DNA from: Dermanyssus gallinae | Taxonomy: Eukaryota > Arthropoda > Arachnida > Mesostigmata > Dermanyssidae | Length of the DNA: 64,000 nt | Direction of reading: 5' to 3' | Assembly (NCBI GenBank): GCA_003439945.1 | Contig: QVRM01005217.1 | Location: forward strand, 62,001-126,000 | Program-made: the position numbers and the translations under genes | The notes under the pieces: model-generated | The model's database searches: none | The model's input: the letters and a program-made list of their open reading frames with translations, nothing else | What the model was told of the DNA's origin: nothing | Part shown: positions 1-11,985 of the stretch, in pieces | How the letters are laid out: each line of letters begins with the position of its first letter | How positions within the stretch are numbered: position 1 is the first letter of the stretch

Positions 1-960
1 GTGTCCGTTTCGATGAGGCCAGGCCGAGACCACTTCAGAAGTGCGCCCCGAACGGAGGCAGCTTTTAGGCACTGATGAGGGCTAACTATGTCTGCCCCTA
101 GTTGTAGGCCTATGCGAAGCAGCTCGTCATCAAGAAGTGTACCTATGGGGGCACTGGGAAGCGCGTGTAACCAGGCGCCTGAATCCTTGGCGGACACGGC
201 GTTTAGGCGAGCTCTGGTCGTGTCGTCCGCAGCTTCATTGAAGAGACGTCGTTGTACCTCATCGTGCAGAGGGAAACCCCAGTCCCGCTGGTATAGTACG
301 TTTTCAGGCCTACCCCTACACCGCGCCTCAAGGTTCTCTTGAAGATGGGCTAAGCGGTTTCTAAACTGGTCGACTCCCGCTAAGTCTAAAAGAGGGATTG
401 CCCTGTTTTCCGCGCTTAGCATTGACGAGACTACAGCAGGCCCGGCTAGGGTCAGTAAATTTGGTACCCTGAGCCCCCCTTTAGAAACGGGTAGTAATGC
501 CTGTTCTCGCGCGCTAGGCGGTAGAGATGTATTCAGCAAGGACTCGAGGTAGACATTGTCAAGTCGTTGGGCCTTTGCAACTCGTCTGGATAAGCTCCCA
601 GAAGAGGAAGACGGGGGGCGGCATTTTCTAGTTTCAATCTCCAACGCTCGATTGCTGCTGGGAGCCCCTCTGGGCAAATTGAAACAACCGGTAGCTCCAT
701 ATCGTCATTGACGGTTAGCTTGCAGCCTGGCAGGAGGTTTCGGAGTGAATGTATTTCGGGGGCCTCAAGGTTAGGGCCAAAGAGGCATATCTCGCATTTG
801 GCCGGATTTAACTCCAGCCCGGATGTAATGCACTGGAATCCAGGACCCGTTGATATAGACTTCGTCAAGGTACCAGAGGTTCAGCGGGCTCCTGAAAGAA
901 TCCACCAGATCCTTGATACCCAGACAAAACAGAGGTCATGCTAAGGGATCCCCCTGCTGC
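1..960 (-). pseudogene. Non-LTR retrotransposon RT and C-terminal region, broken, runs off the window
   Basis: The minus strand reads as the later half of a LINE reverse transcriptase. Near 950 it has the block LQQGDPLA followed, after one in-frame stop, by PLFCLGIKDLVDS. Next come LNLWYLDE, where the catalytic pair is degenerate, and GLELNPAKCEI at about 790. From about 585 to 1 the frame shifts once and then stays open with no start codon. It contains LLPVSKGGLRVPNLLTLAG, GAWLHALPSAPIGTLLDDE and LRIGLQLGADIVSPHQC, the block that precedes a zinc-binding tail in RTs of this type. The rest lies outside the window. At least two frameshifts and one stop make it a dead copy. The clade is not certain. 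Confidence 0.75.
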
Positions 961-1019
961 AGTCCGGTGGCCGACGAAATCAAATGTTCAGGCAGTACAA
1001 GATATATTCTTATAGGTAA

Positions 1020-1023
<4 letters not shown>

Positions 1024-1069
<46 letters not shown>
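1024..1069. repeat. (TA)n microsatellite
   Basis: About 46 bases of uninterrupted TA dinucleotides abut the 5' side of the minus-strand LINE fragment. Confidence 0.95.
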
Positions 1070-1071
<2 letters not shown>

Positions 1072-1494
1072 TTTCTCTTTTATATTATTATTATATTCTT
1101 TTATAGGTAACTTTGACCTAAACATATCTTATGTGATGTTTTAAATCAAATTAATTTAAATATGAATGAACTGAATAGCAAAAATTTTCAAAAATAGATT
1201 TAAGTAAAATATATAAATATTTTTTTATTGAACGGTTTTCTCAATGATTATTAGTTTCTAGAAATCGCGTTTTGAACACCAGTAAAAAGAGTATCTGTTT
1301 GTTTTACTAGAATACACTGTCCATTTGCGACCAATACACGCGATTCTAATTGAAATTCCTATAGAAATTTAAACCAAGAGTTTGTTACGGCAGTATGGCA
1401 CTTGGCAAAAGTGGAAACTGCGGGTGGGGATGTGGCCGTCGTGTTAGTGTATGAGGTACATTGCATGTTATCTCCTATCTCTTTCTACACATAC

Positions 1495-1547
<53 letters not shown>

Positions 1548-1640
1548 TTTAGAGGTAACTGGTAAAATGCGTTATGCACACCGGGCGACGTTGTTAAAGC
1601 CTCGGTAGTGTGGGCCTCGCACCCACTAAAATCCAGTCGT
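1070..1640. other. AT-rich stretch without a recognisable gene
   Basis: Very AT-rich sequence with a second pure (TA)n run at about 1498-1542. I see no coding pattern, RNA gene or promoter here. Reading frames of tyrosine-isoleucine repeats are products of the microsatellite. Confidence 0.6.
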
Positions 1641-2245
1641 CCTTGCGATGAGTCGTCTTTGCCCCTTGACGGGGGGTGGCCGCAGTACTGTCTTCTCGAG
1701 ATTACTTCACCTGGTCTTTCTTCTTGCCATTTAGGCTACTCGGCTTTGTGCGGCGGTTATTTTCGCCTCAGAGATACCCTGTGCGAATCTTCTTACCAGA
1801 ATCCAGGATTTGCGATCTTTGAGGAGCGCCTCTACAAGGGCCTGGCATGTCACGGGGTTCTGCAGTCCTAGGTTCCGGGACAATAGCTCTCGGTCAGTGT
1901 TGGAGAAGGAGCACCGCTCATAGCAGTGCCTTACATCATCCGACTTCCCCGAATTGCACATGCGGCATATAGGGGAGTAAGTTTTACGAATGCGGTGTAG
2001 GTACTGCTAAAAACAGGCACCATGGCCTGTTAGCAGTTGCGCGAGTGGGTAGGTAAGCGAGCGGTGTTTGAGGCTGTACCATTTTTTAAGATCAGGAAGT
2101 ATTGATATTGGAAGTATCTTGTCCAATATCCAGGATGGCCCGGCTGGATTGCTTCCCATTGCTGGCTCCATTTGCTTAGTGTGTCGGTTCTGCTGACTAG
2201 TGTGCCCTCCGTCAGAACGTTGGTTACAGGGTTTCTTGATGCCAG

Positions 2246-2309
<64 letters not shown>

Positions 2310-2370
2310 GAAACTCCTTAGGCGAATTTGCCGTCGGACAGAGACAAGCTTTTGGGGCTGCTCAAGCACG
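1640..2370 (-). pseudogene. R1/I-like LINE, C-terminal end of ORF2
   Basis: Read on the minus strand from 2370, the sequence gives PLAQLLTGHGACF, one in-frame stop at about 2008, then QYLHRIRKTYSPICRMC and SDDVRHCYERC. The LTGHG-x-F-x-x-YLxR block followed by C-x2-C...H-x4-C is the usual C-terminal end of R1/I-type LINE ORF2 proteins, after the RNase H-like region. The part upstream of the motif is split by a (TA)n tract at 2250-2307, which replaces coding sequence with tyrosine-isoleucine repeats. The stop and the microsatellite show it is dead. Confidence 0.75.
2250..2307. repeat. (TA)n microsatellite inside LINE remnant
   Basis: About 58 bases of TA repeat inserted into, or expanded inside, the ORF2 C-terminal region of the surrounding LINE fragment. 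Confidence 0.95.
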
Positions 2371-2800
2371 GAGCAATCATATATTGGACAGCGTTAGCTG
2401 CCTGTCTTTGCTTGCTCGCGACGTCTGCTCTCCTGTGTGGCCTCCTTCTATGAAGATGGTTGACAACGCGACAACATGCCAGCCTAAGCCCTTAAACATT
2501 CTAGTCACGGTAAGGACAATATTTTGTTTTCAATAAATACGCATAAACAATATTGGAAACATATTAAACATAAGCACGTCTAATATATATATTAATTTTA
2601 ACCAATTACATATAAAAGATAAACGGTTTAAGATATATCGATCAATTTTACTACAAATAACAAAAGTAGGGCAAGTTAGTATGCTAGGACGCCCTACAAC
2701 TGTAATATGTTATCTCTACTTTATTTGAACGGACGTTGTCAGATCTGAACTCTTGGTAGCATTTTGGGATACAGGTGCTTGATAACTACTGGTACATTTG
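2371..2800. other. AT-rich spacer, nothing recognised
   Basis: I see no open coding pattern, RNA gene or clear repeat. An AATAAA at about 2531 is isolated and not attached to a recognisable transcript. Confidence 0.5.
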
Positions 2801-2806
2801 TTATGA

Positions 2807-3190
2807 ATGAGGGCTAACCAAATTATCCTCGATGTTGGTGTGTGCGAGCATAACACGTATGATCAAACGACTGGGTATCCGCAAGGCGACAATCTCAGCC
2901 CATTGCTATTTATAACGTTACTCAGTGATCTGCCACGCATCATGAAAGAGTGGCACTCGACGGTCATGACCCTGCTCTACGCAGATGATCTGGTAATATT
3001 CAGCAGAATCCGTACTGACCTGCAGGCTGCTCTTTGCACACTGGATGAATATTTTCTATTCTATTCAACTTAACAGCCTTGGTTTTTGACACGTTTACTA
3101 TGAGGCAGAATGGCCTCATAGTAAACGTGTCAAAAACCAAGGCTGTTAAGTTTCGGCGTGGCGGGCAACGAGCCCGCACAGTTGGCACGG
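2807..3190 (+). pseudogene. Family A LINE reverse transcriptase fragment, split by a fold-back
   Basis: The frame starting at 2807 contains TTGYPQGDNLSPLLFITLL and then LLYADDLVIFSRIRTDL, RT motifs B and C with an intact YADD. The next expected block, GLIVNVSKTKAVKFRRGG, is found at 3113-3170 in the same strand. It is separated from the upstream part by an inverted copy of itself (3067-3106) that ends the frame. KTKAVKFRRGG matches the thumb-region block of the family A LINEs at 37.4 and 53.4 kb. Both termini are missing. The fragment runs straight into the repeat that starts at about 3186. Confidence 0.75.
3067..3152. repeat. Perfect 40-bp inverted repeat with a 6-base spacer
   Basis: Bases 3067-3106 are the exact reverse complement of 3113-3152, with spacer AGAATG at 3107-3112. 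The right arm is normal RT coding sequence; the left arm is its inverted duplicate and breaks the reading frame. Confidence 0.95.
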
Positions 3191-5255
3191 GTTGAAGTAG
3201 TATTAAAAACGGTTTTTGCTTCTCGCCTCTTCCTGAGGCCATTTAGGTAGAAGGTTGTTAGTCGGTTTTATGCTCACAACATTGGCATCGAGTCTCACAC
3301 TACCTGCTTCGTGTGCGTAAAAATGTTTCCCTCTCACCAAAAAAAGAGCTATCCAGGTCACACTGTTAACAAGTCTCAATGGTTAAATTGAGCGAGATGG
3401 TTAGATGCTTGAAAATAAGTTAAAATGCGTTTTTTTTAATAGACACTTCTCTACTAGACTTAAGTGAAGTAGCCCAAATACTTCTATTATGTCACAGAAA
3501 AAAAAACGATTAAACATTAATTTAATAGAAGTCACAAAAAGATCTAGATATTATCAAAATTAAGCAACCGATTCACAACTAGCTATTCTCAAACAGTCAA
3601 ATTGAGGTAGACACAGCTATCTACGCATCTAGTTAGACGCGTGGCGATATATGGGTGCGGCATAGGCTAATAAAAACGCTCCAGATGCTAAAGAATTACT
3701 ATATCGTACGCTAGTTTGGACCTACCGCACGTCGCTGGATTTTGCGTAGGATGGATTTCACCGCACGCAGTTCATAGTCCTGACCATGCTTCTTCAAAAT
3801 GTCATCCGTTCTGCTTAATTCAGAACTCTGTGAGAGAAAAACTTTCCCGCTCTGCTTAATACAGTAGGATATGGTAACGACAGACAAATCCGAGATGTTG
3901 TGCAACTTCATTGGCACTGGATGGTCGTTAAAGAGACAAGAAGGATCAAAATAATTTTCTAGTCAAATCAATTCTTGAGTGCCGAATGTTTGAGCCGGCA
4001 TTCTCTACACAAAATAAATTATCCACCAGGTCGACTGGCTCTTCAAAGAACACTCAATTGAGGACTTTGCCAAATTCTGCGCCACGTCGGTGTGTGATTT
4101 GCTTCTTTGCTCCCGCGAAGAAATTCGATAATCAATTCGTTCCGACTGGACTCTCTATCGGTTACACTAAAGGTCGGCTATCTCAAGCTTTCAGTATCGA
4201 GTAAGAGATACTGAAAGCAAAGAGGCAACCGGCGTGGAACCCAGTCTGCTAAACCACATCGTTAATGTTTGCGTCAGCGAGAAGCTGGCCGGCATCGCGG
4301 CAGCATCGCCGACGTGGTGTAGCATCTCATAATGTTGGTCCCCATCCGCCTCCAACTCAAAGCATTTTAGATGCAGAAAGATTCTCTTCGAGACTCAAAG
4401 CAATTCGTGCATTTCTGACACAATGTTCCCACCCAAAACTGCTAAAGAACCACGACGATTCTTATTACGAAACATATTTGTGAACATATGCGCCCTCATG
4501 TCTGCAGCTTAATCGGAATAAACTTGATAAATTGGATCCAACGTAGTCAGTTAAAAGAGGATTGGTAAGTTAGCCTCCCAGAAGGAGTTGCTAGTTCAGT
4601 GTGTTAGCCTCCCAAAATCAAGCCAAACCTACCAACACAACCCTATTGAAGACAACTACGCTCTTGGCTGCAGATCGAGACTACAAAACTCAGAAAATCT
4701 CAATCTAATCCTTTATGTTAAATCTTAAATTATCTTGCACGCTCGCAAAGCCACTAAAGTAAACATATCTCACCGTAAAGCGTTCAAGCCAGCGCCTGAA
4801 CAGATCAATCAATTGCCAGTTTTCCGACTAGAAGAAACACCGACATTCACGCCAGCATTAACTTTGCTGGATTAATTTAAACCAACATTGTCGTTAGAAG
4901 CGATAAGGTGAAAGATTAAAAAGCGACATAACTCTTTTCGTTCGCAGTAAAACATCGCAAAGTGGTGCCAGACATGTCTTGTTCAGATTTCTTGCTAGAA
5001 CTTTTTTGCCTTTAGAACATTTCTAGACCGACACACACCAAAGTGTGGAACATACTTTCAGACATTGTTCGTACCTTTAGAAGGGCTAAATATAATAATT
5101 CGGGCGAATTTTTCAAAATAAGATAATTTGATATTCAAAACCTACTTGCCTTTTCAGATATGTAGTCGGACTTTATAACAGAACGTTCCCCCCTTGAGGG
5201 AAATTGTTTTTAACCGTTATATGTTCACTTCGTAAAGCGCTGAGCACTAATTTCC
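3186..5255 (+). repeat. Long interspersed repeat, left copy of a 55-kb-apart inverted pair
   Basis: Starting at GGGTTGAAGTA (about 3191), this 2-kb segment is recognisably the reverse complement of 58905-60430. Landmarks found in both are the CCTCTTCCTGA region (3222 / 60385), the GAGATGTTGTGCAACTTCATTGG block (about 3893 / 59930), the CATTATGAGATGCTACAC block (about 4325 / 59805), the GTGTGTCGGTCTAGAAAT block (about 5020 / 59135) and ATAACAGAACGTTCCCC (5176 / 58985). The left copy carries about 290 extra bases, roughly 3917-4205, absent from the right copy. No convincing protein is encoded in either. On the right, the homology reaches into the 3' flank of a CR1/Jockey-like LINE, so this may be a long LINE 3' region or an independent repeat. 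Confidence 0.8.
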
Positions 5256-5289
5256 CCTTTCTTAGAGCATTAGCTACCATTCTGACCAT

Positions 5290-5640
5290 CATTTAAATTA
5301 TGATAAATCCACGACTGATCTCAGTTGTTTTAGCCAGTTTAGACGACGTAAGGGCTCTCAGCCTAGCTGATCTGATGTATAGTTGCAAAAGCAAGACAGT
5401 TCTCCTCCATATTTTCAATCTCTTCTGACATTTCAATGACAATATTTTCAATACAATGTAAACATCAACATATAGAACTATTTTATTATCGGCCTTATGC
5501 CAGGTAGTAAAACGACTCGTATAGTTATATAAGCTAGAGGCTAATACAAATATTCGCGATACAATACTACGCACAATATTGTGAATAAACATACGGATAC
5601 ACTTCTTTTTCTCGAGTGATACACTCGATAGGTCTACCAA
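5290..5640 (-). repeat. Interspersed repeat shared with 43790-43915
   Basis: The minus strand of about 5490-5600 matches the plus strand of 43810-43905. Both contain CATAATATTGTG followed by a GCCTCTAG block and CGTTTTACTACCTGG. A chance frame runs through each copy, but changes between the copies show no coding constraint I can argue for. I cannot assign the family. Confidence 0.6.
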
Positions 5641-5779
5641 CGGGCAAATTCAAGAAGTGACTGTTGCACCTTGATTTATCATCCACACACATCGTTTCCA
5701 GCGGGAGTGAGACGTTACTCGGGACCCTCGCGCCTCGTGCTTCACTCCTCAATATTGATAATATTGACCGATGATATTA

Positions 5780-7745
5780 ATATGTATTGATTGATTGATT
5801 TATTGATCGCTTGGCATGTATACCTAAATACACATGTCACCCTTTTATATCAGAAGCGCTTAGAGCGGCAGCATATATATTACCTACGCATCCATATAGT
5901 CCATGTCTACTTCAATACCTACTGAGTATTTGCTTTCCATTGTGACAACCTCTTCTTTGTTATATCGATCAGGTCATTCCTAACATTTGGTCCTAGAGCT
6001 AGGGCCTCCGACAGCTCTATATCTCTGCTCCCCCCTGAAGCTATACATTCTTTAATAATATGTTCGATTGACTCATTCTCTAGCCCACATGCTCGACATT
6101 CTGTGGTTTGCCGCTCCTTATATTTAGCTTTATGTATCCTTGTATCCAACATCCCTGCCCTGGCATCTGCCAATAGCCCACTCGCCCTTGAATTATCGTA
6201 TACTTATTCTACCCCGCCCCTTGCCCGCTTTTTTTTTCCATACATAGTTGCCAAACTTGATTTGGAGCCCATCGCCAATTTCCATTTGTCTGTATATGAC
6301 TTGTTTACCTTCAATTTCACCATTTTCACTGATACCCTCGCCCTTGCCCATTGCTGACAATTGTACCCAATCTCCCTAGCTGCGAACTCTACTCTGCGAT
6401 CCCACTTCGTTTTAATCCTAAGTGCCGTCTTTACCAGCTGCATCTGTTTAACCCATCTTTTATTTGTGACATTTTCAATCCTACTACTAAATCTAAGCTT
6501 ACTTTGTACTTCCCTTTGTATAAATGTGGACATCCCCCCTTCCCTCTCAAGAAATTCCCTTGCGCAATTAAAACCGCAACCCAATGCAAATCTTATCACC
6601 TCTCATTGTATTGTTTCTAACTTTTTTCTCAACCCTGCGCTGTGTACCAGAGAGGCATTAGCAAAGGTCAATCTTGGCACATACACGGCCTTCCATATAT
6701 TCCTTGTTACTATATATTAATTAAACCCCCAGATGCCCTTACATCTAACTGCATTTCTTCCCCTTTCCGTCTTCTTCCTCCTTATTATCTCTTCTTCCTC
6801 TAAATAATCATCCCCTGTAGTCATTGTCACCCCAAGATACTTGTACTGACTTTTATAATCTAATTCTTTTCCCTGTACTACAAGCTTCTTTGCCCCCCTA
6901 GTCGCATTAAATACTAAAACTGCGCTCTTTTTTTTTTCATCAAACGCCATGCTCAGTTCCTCCGCTGCTTCCCCACATGCATTCAACATTTGTTGAACTT
7001 CGCTAGTACCCCGCCCTAACACTACCATATCGTCAGCAAAAAGCAGCACGGGTGTCTTTATATATACATCCTTTTTCCCTATTTGCCACCTCAAACCCGT
7101 TCTAATAATCCTTTGCGCTATTCTCTCTATATACATAAACAATCAATCGATGACAACGGACAGCCTTGTCTGACCCCCTTAGCAACTATAAGCTCTTCAG
7201 ATTGTTCGGCTGCTATTATTATTCTTACCGTGTTATTCTTGTAAATTTATTCTAGTAACTCCACCCAGCTTCTCTCCAAACCCTCCTCTAACATGATTTT
7301 TTAAGATTTAAAAATCCTGCCACACACCCTTGTCCCTGCAATCTCGATGTTTCCACAACCTGACTTAATAAAAAAAGGATGACTATCTAGCCTATACTCT
7401 TTCCTAAATCCGCACTGCCATTCTCCTATTTTCTCATTTGTCTCCAGATTACTCTGCACTCTACTCTTAAACACCTGCATAAATATTCGATACGCTATAG
7501 ATGTAATTGTGATTGGTCGCCTATTTTTAAAGTGTCATTATCTACCCCCTCCTTGGGAAGAAGAGAAACTCGAAATCCCGTCAAGACCACACGTCGTTTT
7601 TGGATTCATTTTCTTTACCACGCCTTTGCTCTCATCTGTTGTGGTTGTAATCTCCGTGCTAATTCTTGCTCTCTCTACACTGTCCACGCTAGTCGTGAAA
7701 AAGTCTAATGCATGACTTGGGTCAACATATTTTCAAAAACAAAGT
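5780..7745 (-). pseudogene. Non-LTR retrotransposon, RT to C-terminal zinc motif, decayed
   Basis: Reading the minus strand from 7745, several frames together give KMNPKTTCGLDGISS, then RRPITITSIAYRIF and EWQCGFRKEYRLDS (about 7400). These are followed by VAKGVRQGCPLSS (about 7160), KTPVLLFADDMVVLG (about 7040, intact FADD) and YKYLGVTMTTGDDYL (about 6830). After a linker, DTRIHKAKYKERQTTECRAC leads into GLENESIEHIIKEC at about 6070, forming C-x2-C-x8-H-x4-C. The order of motifs is that of one element. Stops and frameshifts separate the pieces. The probable 3' tail is a (TCAA)n-like run at 5786-5807, read on the minus strand. No endonuclease domain remains, so this is a 5'-truncated copy. Clade not assigned. 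Confidence 0.8.
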
Positions 7746-8284
7746 TTACACAAACATCTTACACAAACAGTCAAATATATAGCAATTGCATTTTTGCGGC
7801 CACCATTTGCCGTATGTTTGCGTTTTTTTTCAAATACGTTTTAAAGCCACATTGTACGTATATCTAAAACCTTTACGCCTGACGACAACGATCTTACTGT
7901 TTTGCAAGCCAAAGGGTTCCGTGTTTGTAGAATTCCTGCGACTGGGCACTGCTGGTTCTTTTGATGTTAGCAAATTCAAGCGTTTCGTTGATTGATTAAA
8001 ATTCAAACTTAAGGAAGTTTAACACGGGCATTCCCATTTTTAAATCTTTAAACTGGCAAATTTTAAAGATAAGATTTAAGACTGCTAATACGTTATGCAC
8101 CAAAAAAGCCTGGAGACAATGCATTTTGATCCAGTGTACCCTTTGATAAGCCGCCAGTCACCTGGCACTACAGAAACATCTAGAAATATCCGCGTAGGTT
8201 CCAGAAGCGTTGCGAACAACCTGTGAGCGACAACAAAACACAGCACTACAAGGGAGTGCAATAACGCATCACCGATAGTGTAAT
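7746..8284. other. Unassigned spacer
   Basis: A 69-codon plus-strand frame at 7786-7995 has no recognisable motif, and its composition does not differ from its surroundings. I see nothing else to support a gene. Confidence 0.4.
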
Positions 8285-9830
8285 GACACACTACAGGTGA
8301 CCGCAGGCGATCGTGTTTTCTTTCCTACGTACTCGAGTAGCTTAAGTTCAATAGACAAAGTCAATAAGTCAGTGTGCACAGTTCAAGTACATATTAGTGG
8401 CGATCAAGAATGGTCGTAACTAGTACATACGTACGTCTAAGTTCAGCTCAGTATTAGTGGCGACAAAGTGGTTACGAACTGGCCGACCCTTCTTCAAGCC
8501 TTCCCTCCACTTTTGGGATATGCAGGGTGCCATAATTCAAACGGCAACAAGTTAACCTGCTGCGTGAAAAAGGCGTGCCTGCTACTGCTACAATTTCTGC
8601 TACTGCTTCTATTCGGTAACTATATCGCTCAGAAGAATTCTACGATTAAATGAGATGAAAACATCATGGAAAACAGACGAACATTGCCACACTTTCAATT
8701 TTTTATGGAAGAAGGGATTCCATGATCTACACATCGGTGCGGCTTCCGTGAATTTATCGAGCTTAACAAGCACCCCGAGAGCAAATGTGCTCTAGGTCTG
8801 CTGAACCACCTCACACACCAGTGTACTCGAGGCTGCGGGACCAGATCATCAAAGAGGACGTACGAACTACTTCTGGCTGCGCTGGACTCTATTTACACCA
8901 GATGTACATCAAAGCGGGTTAAAAGAGTTGACTGCCAAGCTCTAAAACAAGATAAAGGTGAGCAAATTCAAGACTTTGCGCGCAGGTTACGAAAAAAACG
9001 CAGAAGAATGCGAATGACCAATGGAATTCCTAACGACTATACTGCTCATACAGTTCATCAGCGATGTCAAGGACGACCATGTAGAGGACCAGGTCTTGCA
9101 CACTTTAAGATGCTCGACGATGCAGTTAAACAAGCAGAGTCCGTTTTTGTGCGAAAAGAACGGTTGACGGTTAATTAAAGTAGTTACTGGTACAGAGCAG
9201 CGGGGAGCTAAGCTGTCTTAGAAAAAGCAGCCGGCCAGCCTACCCACTAGTTCAAAAAGTAGGAAGAACGGAGCGTACGCCGTACAAGTTCAAGCAGCAT
9301 TTACGAAGACTTCAGGGATAAAATTCGCAAGGCCAGTATATAAAATCCGAATAGTGAGACCCGACATCGACCCGCTACTCGTGACGGTCGGTATCGAGGT
9401 GGCTGATGCCCCCCTGATGCCACAATGAAAGTGGACAGCGGCTACGGACCCACTGTAATGCCACTCTCATTTCTCGGTGGTTTTGCTAAAGTTCGCACAC
9501 TATGAGCCAGACATTACGGTTAAAGCATAGCGAATGGCTAAGAAGTGAAACCACACTCTTTCGTGAAAGTTCAGGTAAAGTACTGCAGTAATACTCGATT
9601 ACTGCTGCTATGCATAACGACCCCCATTTTCCAATGCTATTTTGTCGCGATTGGGTAAACGCTCTAATATGGGGGCAGCTCAAAGTTGACCGAGTTGAAA
9701 GCGAAGTTAGTAACATACTACGTGCATACCCTAAGCCTATTGCGCCGGGCATTGGAACGCTGCCGGCAATACGTGCAGTCACAATTCGCACATCATACAG
9801 CCATTTTGGCAGTCGTGCCGCACTCTGAGG
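8285..9830 (+). pseudogene. Gypsy-like LTR retroelement remnant: LTR end, leader, gag, protease
   Basis: The stretch 8285-8395 is an LTR-end sequence (GCGATCGTGTTTTCTT, CGTACTCGAGTAGC) found again at 10750 and 11885 and, inverted, at 42925. A leader with TATTAGTGGCGA follows, resembling the primer-site region of such elements. From about 8840 to 9180 a broken gag frame has TYELLLAALDSIYTR and GEQIQDFARRLRKK, typical of gypsy-class gag. At 9315-9470 a protease-like part reads DPLLVTVGIEV, then in another frame MKVDSGYGPTVMPLSF. At 9636-9770 LFCRDWVNALIWGQL and PGIGTLPAIRA match the protease-RT linker. Many shifts and stops are present. It ends where an R1-like fragment begins at about 9835. 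Confidence 0.7.
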
Positions 9831-9834
9831 TTTG

Positions 9835-10450
9835 GTATTAGACTCTTGGTCCAGTCCTCTTGGGTCACCCCCGGGTCTTACCTCCGCCCATTTCTTTTGC
9901 CAAGTCGCGATGATAGCAGTGTGGCCATATTCAGGTGAACGAAGAAGCGCTTGCTTTTTTCCCTCGCAAGCAGATGTCATGGTAGCTTTTAACAAAAACC
10001 AGGAAGTAGGAAAAACTCTCTTGTGTTTATTTGCCCTGTTAGGTACATAGCTTTTAGTCTTGCCGGGTGCGAGCTTAAGATGATGACTTTCCATCCACTC
10101 GTATACACAAGTCCAGGCTTAATTGGTGGCGCTCTGTAAGACTCACCCGGTCCTCGCCACAGTCATAAGTGCGAGATCGTCGACGTATGCTAACGTCTAG
10201 ACCCCATTTGGAAGAAAAGTGTCTCAGTTGTAACCTTTTTCTCCTGTCTTCCGTCAACCCAACTTTGATTATCCAGGTAGGACTCAATCTTTTTACGGAA
10301 GTAGGTGAAACTTTCCTTCCTCCTTATCGTCTCCACAACTACTCTCTTGTTCGTTCGACATCCAAGAGAATCAGGAGCACAAAGGAGCACCTCGTTCTGA
10401 TGGCCTTCACGGTCTTCTCACCCGCCTATTTGCAGTACATTCCTTAGGGC
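9835..10450 (-). pseudogene. R1-like LINE reverse transcriptase fragment inside gypsy-like debris
   Basis: On the minus strand, AYVDDLALMTVAR at about 10185 is a degenerate YADD box. Downstream, EWMESHHLKLAPGKTKSY (about 10090) corresponds to EWMEDHSLRLAPHKTKAM in the better-preserved R1-like copy at 22.85 kb. Upstream, TYFRKKIESYLDNQSW (about 10290) corresponds to LYIRRIISSYLSDRRL of that copy. Frameshifts separate these blocks. The region 9835-9940 shows no clear homology. Its position between gypsy-like fragments suggests later insertion. Confidence 0.65.
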
Positions 10451-10743
10451 TTTGAGAGTAGATTTTTCCAACATCCTTACGAAGCTGCTGGCGGTACTTC
10501 CTTAGCGTCGATCTCGATCACGTGGGAGAACATCTTCATCAAAAGTGGATGACATCACAGGGTTCGTCAGCTTCCAAACCCTTATTTGATGACGTCCGTC
10601 GTGACGTCCTACTGGAGTTGATACACTTCAGATTCGCGATTGGTGCACAAAATGTATCCTCTCCTGAATATGCAGATAATAATGTGGACATCTTAATTAA
10701 GCGAACGAGCAGTGGAGAGGGTAGAATTAGGCACAAAAAACAT
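10451..10743. other. Unassigned segment between retroelement fragments
   Basis: A 78-codon plus-strand frame (10522-10758) has no motif that I recognise. The segment is likely retroelement debris by position only. Confidence 0.35.
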
Positions 10744-11985
10744 CCCACTACAGGGTGACCCCAAGCGATCGTGTGTTCTTCGTCACGTACTCAAGTCGCC
10801 TAAGTTTATTAGACTAAGCTAAATAGTCACTGTGTACCAACCTCACTCTTGTGAAAGTTCAAGTGAATTACTGCAGTATTACTCGATTATTGCGGCTATA
10901 CCTAGTGAACGACCCTCAATGCTCGATGTTATTCGGCTGCGATTGAATAAAGGCGCTGAGATGGGGGCAACTTAAAGTGCACATAGTTGAAAGCGAAGTC
11001 CGTAAGATACTATCTGCATACCATTAGCTCACTGCGCCAGGGATTGGAACGCTACCGGCAATACAAGCACTTACAGCTCAGTTCAAGAACCAACCGAAAC
11101 GAAAGTGTTCCACCGCCTAGTGGAACACTTCACGCTTTTGCCGAGAACAATGAGAGGGAGTTACAGACAATGGAGAAGAGGCCTAAAGAAAGTTGGATTA
11201 CTAGAAATGAAACCACCAAATGTTGTATGTGTTTCTTCAACGTCTTGAAAATCAGCATCCGGAAGGTACAAGGCATAGCTTCGCATCTTTATCCCTCGGC
11301 AGACAGATTCGCACATCTTTCGCAGCTGAAAGACAAGGAATAGGTACCAGCGAAGCCGGCTGAAATGACTTTCCGATTCAGCATGGAGAGTCTGTGGCAG
11401 TTCGAGACTACCGAAAAAGACATAGGTGATGTGTATCCCATATCGTAAAGACACTGGGAAGAAGCTACACACGCTAGTACAGTCAACCGAGCTCGGTAAT
11501 GAGACATTTTGATTTAGTTCAAAAGACTGAAGTGGAGCGGGAAACGAGCTATACATTGCACAAGCACTTGGCAGGTTTGGGTGACCACGGCGACAAACAG
11601 CCTAAACATTTAGACGTTGCTGTAACGAGACTATCCTCTACCGACCGCTATGTCTGAGCACGTTCAGGAAGACACACGACTGTCGGGGCAAGGCGCCACG
11701 TGCTAGCGAACGTGCAGTGGAGAACCTATTTGGTAGATACAAATAGGTACGCGAAGCGTCCCGAAGATTTAGTAGGAATGTCTTCTTGGACCGTGACGAA
11801 TCTACCGCATTCGAGAACAACCTTTGAACGACATTAAATACAGGTGGCACAGAAGAGTGCAGAGACACTACATGGCGACCGCAAGCGATCGTGTTTTCTT
11901 CCCTACGTACTCGACAAGCCTAAGTTTAATAGGCTAAGTCAAATAGTCAGCGTGTAGTGTTTAAGTGCATATTAACACCAAGGGG
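10744..11985 (+). pseudogene. Second gypsy-like fragment set: LTR ends flanking protease-RT region
   Basis: The LTR-end block recurs at 10744-10850 and 11865-11985. Between them, 10850-11060 repeats 9560-9790 (GAAAGTTCA, ACTGCAGTA, ACTCGATTA, GGGGGCA, CAATAC). The following frame at about 11120-11330 reads HAFAENNERELQTMEKRPKE and IASHLYPSADRFAHL. HAFAEN...ELQTMEK matches the start of gypsy-class RT domains and the inverted copy at 43.4 kb. A complete RT is absent. The arrangement LTR-end, pol part, LTR-end looks like a deletion derivative with two LTR remnants. Confidence 0.6.

Noticed and set aside
8468..9180. Retroviral envelope gene in the gypsy-like fragments
   Set aside because: No membrane glycoprotein pattern was found; only gag, protease and RT traces are visible.
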